Source: Alistipes sp.
Lineage (GTDB): Bacteria; Bacteroidota; Bacteroidia; Bacteroidales; Rikenellaceae
Reading direction: 5' to 3'
NCBI GenBank assembly: GCA_021201825.1
Contig: JAJQED010000035.1
Span: 1-57,260, forward strand
DNA length: 57,260 nucleotides
The notes under the pieces: model-generated
The model's database searches: none
The model's input: the letters and a program-made list of their open reading frames with translations, nothing else
Told to the model about the DNA's origin: nothing
Position numbers and translations under genes: made by a program
In this document: piece by piece, positions 52,038 to 57,260 of the stretch
Position numbering within the stretch: the first letter of the stretch is position 1
Layout: every line of letters starts with the position of its first letter

Positions 52038-53903
52038 CTACCAGACTTTTTCCAGTTCGTTCTTCATATTTTCCACGCCCGGGAACCCGGCCGTCTGGAA
52101 CGTTTTATTGCCCTCTTTGTCGAAGATCATATACTGCGGGATTCCCTCGATGCCGTACTTCTGGCACAGTGCCGACCAGTCTTCACGCTGCATATAATAA
52201 TGGATGCCGCCGATATCGGGAAGCATTGCGAGCCATTTGGTCTCGGGTGAAGAGGTGTTGGAAATATATATTGTCACCACCCCGTGGTCGGCCATCTCGC
52301 CTTTGAGCGGTTTGATGGTCTTCATCGCGTTGAGGCAGGGGCCGCACCATGTAGCCCAGAAGTCCACGAACACCGGTTTGCCTTTATGCTCGGCGATGAT
52401 GGCTTCCAGCATATCTTCCGCCGGTACAGCCGGTACGTCAACTATCACGAATCCGCCGGCCGCGAGAGCTTCGTCACGGGCTTTGATGGCTTGCGCGCGC
52501 ATGTGGTCGTAGGTCGCGCGGAAGAACGGGTCGGAAACACCGTCCAGCGCTTCGAGTTCTTCGGGTGAGGCGCCCTCCTTACTTTCATATTGATTGATGG
52601 CGGGCAGGCTGCTGCGGAATTCGCGCCACAGGTCCGCATCCTCGCCGCAAATATAATCCAACTGATCGTCGCTGAAAACCGGGTTGCAGAGGGGGCGGAG
52701 CAGCGAAGCGAAATTTTTCGCCAGCATCGCACCTTTTCCGGGATATACCGTCTTGAGGTATTCGACGTCCGCATCAGTCAGGTAGTCTGAATAATTACCC
52801 GTGGGCCGTTCCCGCGTTGCCACATATTCCGAGTTCTGGAAAAACATCTCCTTGTTGACCAGTTCCGCGAAATCCTGTATCGAAATTTCATACCCATAGA
52901 GAGTACGCAGGGCGTCCGATATTTCTTTTTCTCCCAGTTCGCCTACTTTTTCGTCATGAACCCGCCGGACCGTCTGTAGGTATTGCGCGTCGTCCATAAG
53001 GTATACCGTCGGGTCCATGGCAAGATGGTACATATTGATGTCGAATTCGTTGCCCGGCATATTCATCTCGGTGTTCACGGCGGCATAAGTCCCTTTGAAG
53101 CCCACGTACTGGCCGCGGGTAAGGTTGCTGTAACGGCCCGAGCCGGCGTTGGCCGCCGTGATGTCGTAATGCACTTCGGCGGTTTCGCCCGGGGCGAGTA
53201 TCATATAAGTCAGGTCGTTACCCAGGCGTACGATGCCCCAAGTCGTCCCGTACTGGTCCGCCTCGTAAGTGTATACCCCGTTTTCTGCAGAGACTTCCCT
53301 GGCCTCCGTCTCTTCGTAGTTCAGGTAATTGAAGACTATGAACGTAACCTCTCCCGGGTCGTAGCCGTCCACCTCACCGTGAATATGTACCTTGACGGTC
53401 GTCTTTCCGATCTTCAGCTCCGGGGCGGGAAGCTCCGTTGTGGCCGGGACGCTGCGTACATCACGGGGCAGGGACTGCCTGGGTGTATAATTACCCGTAA
53501 GGTCTATGCCGTAAATCTTGAAGCAGTCGTCGCAGTCGCTTTCTATGAAGTCGAAACTTTTGACCCCCTTGGGCAGCGGCGGGAAGTAGAGTACGAAGCT
53601 GTCTTCACCGCTGTCGGGCATATAGTGCTCGGCGTCCAGCTCGATGCCGTCCGCGCCGGTGATCATGTATTTCTCGCCGTTGGCACGCAGGTAAGTGTCC
53701 GAGGCAATCCTTATCCAGTTGTTCGGACGGTAAAAAGCGTCGACATGGACGATGGTCGCCGTATCGTTGACCGTGACCTTGTCGATTTCGAGGGTTGAGG
53801 TGTTGCGTGCCGCGAACTCGGGCCGTTCGACCACCCGGTGGCCGGATTGCCCGCAGGCGGACAGCACGATGAGCAGGGCGACTGCAGAGAATAGTTTTTT
53901 CAT
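52038..53903 (-). CDS. TlpA/thioredoxin-like lipoprotein
   Basis: A 621-residue lipoprotein (lipobox LSACG) that probably faces the periplasm. The first 475 residues are beta-rich then helical, with no family I can name. The C-terminal 140 residues form a thioredoxin fold with GKPVFVDFWATWCGPC, giving the active site C520-G-P-C523, then GGIHYYMQREDWSALCQKYGIEGIPQYMIFDKEGN (cis-Pro region). Similar Bacteroidota proteins are annotated as TlpA-type disulfide reductases. It may act in disulfide handling or cytochrome maturation, but no partners are nearby. It is monocistronic by position. Confidence 0.88.
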   Translation of the reverse strand: MKKLFSAVALLIVLSACGQSGHRVVERPEFAARNTSTLEIDKVTVNDTATIVHVDAFYRPNNWIRIASDTYLRANGEKYMITGADGIELDAEHYMPDSGEDSFVLYFPPLPKGVKSFDFIESDCDDCFKIYGIDLTGNYTPRQSLPRDVRSVPATTELPAPELKIGKTTVKVHIHGEVDGYDPGEVTFIVFNYLNYEETEAREVSAENGVYTYEADQYGTTWGIVRLGNDLTYMILAPGETAEVHYDITAANAGSGRYSNLTRGQYVGFKGTYAAVNTEMNMPGNEFDINMYHLAMDPTVYLMDDAQYLQTVRRVHDEKVGELGEKEISDALRTLYGYEISIQDFAELVNKEMFFQNSEYVATRERPTGNYSDYLTDADVEYLKTVYPGKGAMLAKNFASLLRPLCNPVFSDDQLDYICGEDADLWREFRSSLPAINQYESKEGASPEELEALDGVSDPFFRATYDHMRAQAIKARDEALAAGGFVIVDVPAVPAEDMLEAIIAEHKGKPVFVDFWATWCGPCLNAMKTIKPLKGEMADHGVVTIYISNTSSPETKWLAMLPDIGGIHYYMQREDWSALCQKYGIEGIPQYMIFDKEGNKTFQTAGFPGVENMKNELEKVW

Positions 53904-53937
53904 AATGGCTGAAGATTGGTGGATATTAGTGATATAC

Positions 53938-53968
53938 CAAATGTAAGGATATTATTCCAAAAAACAAC
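53938..53968 (-). promoter_or_regulatory. Promoter of the TlpA-like gene
   Basis: On the minus strand, GTTG, a 19-base spacer and TACATTTG (53938-53945), 34 bases before the ATG. The -33 box overlaps the terminator hairpin of the upstream M16 gene. Confidence 0.5.
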
Positions 53969-53990
53969 CCCGCGCCCGGGCGCGGGGTTG
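53965..53990 (-). terminator. Terminator of the M16 peptidase gene
   Basis: A perfect 13-bp GC palindrome (arm CAACCCCGCGCCC), followed on the minus strand by TTTTTTGG. It is 20 bases after the stop codon. Confidence 0.85.
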
Positions 53991-54010
53991 CCATTAGCTG
54001 CCGGCACCTG

Positions 54011-56926
54011 TTAATAGCCGAACACCTCTTCGAGGGTCAGCACCGTAACGGGGCCGAGCGACTCGAGTTTTTCCATATCCAGGTCTTCCAGGTCGCCCAG
54101 GATACAGTAGTAATATTCGCGGTCCTTGATCCACTCCTTGTAGAACTGTTTCACGTCTTCCAGCGTGAGCGAAGGAATCGTTTCAAACCTCACCATGTTG
54201 CGGTCGTAGTCGATACCCAGGTCCTCGTTGCGCAGGTAGGTGTTCAGCACGTTGGCCTTGATGGTCCTTTCGGTACGCAGCGATGCCAACAGGCTCTCCT
54301 TGGCCAGTTCGAACGCCACTTCCGACTCGGGCAGGTCGTTCAGGATATCCTGGAAAGCGTCTATGGCCTCGGTCATCTTGTCGTTCTGCGTGGCGATCAC
54401 CACCTGCACATAATAGGGCAGGGAGGCGCGGGACGGGTTGACCAGGTAGGAGTAAGCCATGTAAGCGAGCCCGCGGGCCTCGCGCATCTCCTGGAACACG
54501 ATGGAGTTCATCCCTCCGCCGAAATACTCGTTGAACATGGTCGCCCTGCCGTCTATGGCCGGGTCGAACATTTCACCACGGTTCGAAAGCTGTACGTAGT
54601 AAAGCTGCGGCGAATCGTAATTTACGAGATATACCTTGTGGTCGTCCGTAGTGCGGTAGGTATATTTAACCACTTCGGGTACGTCCTGCAGGGTCGCCGG
54701 AACCTGGTGGAAACGGTTGATAGCGGCGAGAACTTCCTGTTCGCCCATCGGCCCGTAATACATGATGCGGTGCTTGAGCTGTGTAAGTGAGCGCAGGCGT
54801 CCGAGCAGGTCTTCGCTGGTGAGGGCCTTGAGTTCCTCTTCCGACAGCACGTTAGTGGCCGGGGAATCGGGACCGTACAGGCCGTAATTCATAAGCATGG
54901 AGAAGATGGCCATCTGGTTCAGCTTGGCGTCCGCCCTCTGTTTGAGGATATCCTCTTTCATATTCTCCAGGGCCGTTTCGTTGGGCTGCGCTTCGGCCAG
55001 CAGCTTCTCTATAAGGGCCGCCGCTTCCTCCATATTGTCGCTGATACCGGTCACGGTGATCTGCGAACGCTCGGCCCCGGCCGTTACCCAGAACGAACAT
55101 GCCAGGCGGTAGAACTCCTGCTGTATCTGTTCGGGGGTCATGTCGCTCGTGCCGAGGTACTGCAGGTAGTCGAACGCGATGTTCATAGCCGGGTCGTTGT
55201 TCGAGCCGGTCTCGTAGATATAGCTAAGGGTGAACAGCCCGTTTGTGGGGTTCTCCTTATAGAGCACATGGATATTGGACTTGGCTTCCAGCTTGCTCAT
55301 ATCGCGGTTGAAATCCACGAAAAGCGGTTCGATGGGGTCCACCTGACTGAGTTTGATCTCCCGCAGGAAATCGCTCTCGCTGTCGCGGTTAACGAAGATG
55401 GGAGTGATGTCCGGCTTGGTTACCTTTACCTCGTTCGGGTCCTTGCCCTCACGTTTGTAGATAACCACGTAGCTGTTCTCGCCGAGGTATTTGTTTGCGG
55501 CGTCAACGATCTGTTGTTTCGTCACTTTGCCCAGTCGGTCGATCCTGGCCACTTCGTCCTCCCAACTGGTTCCGTTTATGAACGCGTTCACGAATTTGTT
55601 GGCCCGGCCCCGGTTAGAGTCCGTCTGCCTCATCTCGTTAGCCTTGATATTATTTATTGTCGACTGGAGCAGTTCCTCGTCGAAATCGCCGTTGCGCAGT
55701 TTCTCCGCCTGGCCGAGAAGCAGGTCACGCACCTCATCGAGGCTCTGTCCGGCTTTGGGGTTGGCGTCGAGCCATACGGCCCCGTGGTCAGCCAGGTTGA
55801 AATATCCGCCCCAACCGTCGATAAGCCTCTGTTGCTGGTTGAGGTTCAGGTCGATAAGTCCCGCCTTGCCGTTCCACAGCACGGAGCTGAGGATGGTCAT
55901 CACGTCCGTATCCTCATCCGAAGCCCCCGGCGCGCGCCATATTACCGATACGTTCTCGGCGTCGTTGCCCAGCACCTCGATCTCTATGGGAGATGTTATT
56001 TCGGGTAGTTCGCCCAGGGTCTGTACAGCGGGCAGGTCATAGTTGGGCACCATGTCTCCGAAATAGCGGTCGATGGTCCTTATCATCTCGTCCGGATCGA
56101 AATCCCCAGAGAGGCAGATGGCGATATTATTGGGTACGTACCACTGCTTGTGGTAGTTTTTGATATTGGTGATGGACGGGTTCTTGAGGTGTTCCTGCGA
56201 CCCGAGGACAGTCTGGGTCCCGTAGGGATGGGTCGGGAATAAAGCTTCCATCATCCGCTCCATTACCTTGCGGCCGTCCTGGGTGAGGGACATGTTCTTC
56301 TCCTCGTAAACCGTCTCCAACTCAGTGTGGAAGCCCCGGATCACCGGGTTCTTGAAACGGTCGGCCTCGATCTTAGCCCAGTTCTCGATCTGGTTGGACG
56401 GGATATCCTCCACGTAAACAGTCATATCGTAGCTCGTATAGGCGTTGGTTCCCTCCGCGCCGATAGCCGACATAAGTTTATCGTATTCGTTGGGGATAGC
56501 TATCTTGGACGCCTCGTAACTCAGCGAGTCGATGGTCTTATAGATAGCCTTGCGGGCCTCCTCATCCGTGGTGTTGCGGTAAATTTCGAACTGCCGTTCG
56601 ATCTCGTCCAGCAGCGGACGTTCCGCCTCGTAATCCTGCGTGCCGAAGCTCGGGGTGCCCTTGAACATCAGGTGTTCGAAATAGTGCGCAAGGCCGGTGG
56701 TTTCCGCCGGGTCGTTCTTCGCGCCCACCTTTACCGCGATAAAGGTTTGCAGGCGGGGCGTTTCCTTGTTCACGGTCATATATACTTTAAGGCCGTTGTC
56801 CAGTGTGTAGATCCTTGCTTCCAGCGGGTCCCCCTCCACGGTTTTGTAAGGGTAATCCGCCATAGCCGTCATGGCGCACAACATAGCGGCCAAAAACGGC
56901 AGGAGAAATTTAATGGTTGATCTCAT
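54011..56926 (-). CDS. M16-family zinc peptidase (insulinase type), secreted
   Basis: A 971-residue predicted periplasmic peptidase with a signal peptide (FLLPFLAAMLCAMTAMA). The inverted zinc motif HXXEH is HYFEH at H81, E84, H85, with the downstream Glu in ELETVYEEKNMSLTQDGR near 160. The protein has the two-half structure of M16B. The second half (from about 500) lacks a zinc motif, as usual, and carries the R/Y-type block GGGMNSIVFQEMREARGLAYMAYSYLV near 830. Substrates are unknown and may be small peptides. I start at the ATG at 56926; the open frame begins 22 codons earlier, upstream of the -7 box. Confidence 0.92.
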   Translation of the reverse strand: MRSTIKFLLPFLAAMLCAMTAMADYPYKTVEGDPLEARIYTLDNGLKVYMTVNKETPRLQTFIAVKVGAKNDPAETTGLAHYFEHLMFKGTPSFGTQDYEAERPLLDEIERQFEIYRNTTDEEARKAIYKTIDSLSYEASKIAIPNEYDKLMSAIGAEGTNAYTSYDMTVYVEDIPSNQIENWAKIEADRFKNPVIRGFHTELETVYEEKNMSLTQDGRKVMERMMEALFPTHPYGTQTVLGSQEHLKNPSITNIKNYHKQWYVPNNIAICLSGDFDPDEMIRTIDRYFGDMVPNYDLPAVQTLGELPEITSPIEIEVLGNDAENVSVIWRAPGASDEDTDVMTILSSVLWNGKAGLIDLNLNQQQRLIDGWGGYFNLADHGAVWLDANPKAGQSLDEVRDLLLGQAEKLRNGDFDEELLQSTINNIKANEMRQTDSNRGRANKFVNAFINGTSWEDEVARIDRLGKVTKQQIVDAANKYLGENSYVVIYKREGKDPNEVKVTKPDITPIFVNRDSESDFLREIKLSQVDPIEPLFVDFNRDMSKLEAKSNIHVLYKENPTNGLFTLSYIYETGSNNDPAMNIAFDYLQYLGTSDMTPEQIQQEFYRLACSFWVTAGAERSQITVTGISDNMEEAAALIEKLLAEAQPNETALENMKEDILKQRADAKLNQMAIFSMLMNYGLYGPDSPATNVLSEEELKALTSEDLLGRLRSLTQLKHRIMYYGPMGEQEVLAAINRFHQVPATLQDVPEVVKYTYRTTDDHKVYLVNYDSPQLYYVQLSNRGEMFDPAIDGRATMFNEYFGGGMNSIVFQEMREARGLAYMAYSYLVNPSRASLPYYVQVVIATQNDKMTEAIDAFQDILNDLPESEVAFELAKESLLASLRTERTIKANVLNTYLRNEDLGIDYDRNMVRFETIPSLTLEDVKQFYKEWIKDREYYYCILGDLEDLDMEKLESLGPVTVLTLEEVFGY

Positions 56927-56959
56927 AATGATGTGGATAAAGTTGGTTTTGATTACCTG

Positions 56960-56990
56960 CAAAATTAGCGAACTTTCGCTGGCAACCAAC
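56960..56990 (-). promoter_or_regulatory. Promoter of the M16 peptidase gene
   Basis: On the minus strand, GTTG, a 19-base spacer and TAATTTTG (56960-56967), 33 bases before the ATG. Confidence 0.55.
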
Positions 56991-57104
56991 AAAATGCGCC
57001 TTTTTTATGCAAAACGGTACCGCTCCCCGCCGCCGTACCGTTTTCGTTTACTTTAATTTTTGGACGCATGGTAAGGAGCAAGACCGACAGGCCAGCATTA
57101 TAAT

Positions 57105-57200
57105 TCCCGTCATTGCGAGGGCTGACAGCCCGAAGCAATCTCGGTCCTTGTGTTTCTAATTAAGATTGCTTCGGCGCTGTACTCCTCGAAATGACGGCAG
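57105..57200. repeat. Family B repeat cluster
   Basis: Units with centres GAGGGCTGACAGCCCGAA and TTCGGCGCTGTACTCCTC. No gene is seen in 56991-57260. Confidence 0.75.
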
Positions 57201-57225
57201 GGATTGCCTTGCGCATTTTCTGTCA

Positions 57226-57260
57226 TTTCCTTTTCCACTTTTGCTTGTCCAAAAGTGGAG
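57226..57260 (-). repeat. Family A repeat, cut by the window end (copy 10)
   Basis: The first 35 bases of a reverse-oriented copy, ending in the CCACTTTTG/CAAAAGTGG hairpin at the window edge. Confidence 0.85.

Overview
The window looks like chromosomal DNA of a GC-rich member of the Bacteroidota, most likely the Rikenellaceae/Alistipes group (inferred from gene content; genus not proven). Supporting signs are DUF4270 and PepSY-like lipoproteins, a GH92 mannosidase, a NagB-like/PIG-L fusion, a 108-residue DUF3467 protein, and many promoters of the Bacteroidota form TTTG-N19-21-TAnnTTTG. No rRNA, tRNA, CRISPR array, transposase, integrase or phage gene was recognised. About 40 protein genes are called, nearly all housekeeping.

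Layout. 0.5-2.9 kb: minus-strand operon lpxK-pnp-ssb. 3.7-12.7 kb: a small membrane protein, glutamate dehydrogenase 1, an NhaC-type antiporter, then an amino-sugar group (NagB-like/deacetylase fusion, true nagB, ROK sugar kinase) with a convergent polyprenyl diphosphate synthase. 13.4-20.7 kb: a helical unknown protein, purM, an aldo/keto reductase, and a short starch-synthase-like protein overlapping a DUF4270 lipoprotein. 21-28.7 kb: topA, a PepSY-like lipoprotein and lipA-lipB-recJ on the minus strand. 28.7-33 kb: plus-strand group M23 peptidase-yhbP-like-epimerase-ispD-PH-like membrane protein. 33.8-35.1 kb: panC-panD. 35.8-42.8 kb: DPP III-like peptidase, membrane protein with two PH-like units, recO, outer-membrane barrel, uvrC, DUF3467. 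43.2-57 kb: glutamate dehydrogenase 2, GH92, an LRR lipoprotein, a Ca/Na exchanger, a TlpA-like lipoprotein and an M16 peptidase.

The unusual part is between the genes. Three palindromic repeat families fill most long intergenic gaps. Family A is about 180 bp, nearly identical in most of ten copies, and built of successive hairpins. A divergent copy has paired substitutions in two stems. Family B is a 30-40 bp unit with fixed ends (GATTGC...GCAATGA) and several alternative centres; it surrounds A. Family C is a modular cassette bounded by two different perfect palindromes, with a long central stem whose sequence differs in every copy. One C-like element has A and B units between its ends, and one B unit supplies the last codons and stop of the aldo/keto reductase. 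These families are the best candidates for something undescribed. The fusion protein with a NagB-like domain lacking the usual catalytic Asp/His pair is the most interesting coding feature.
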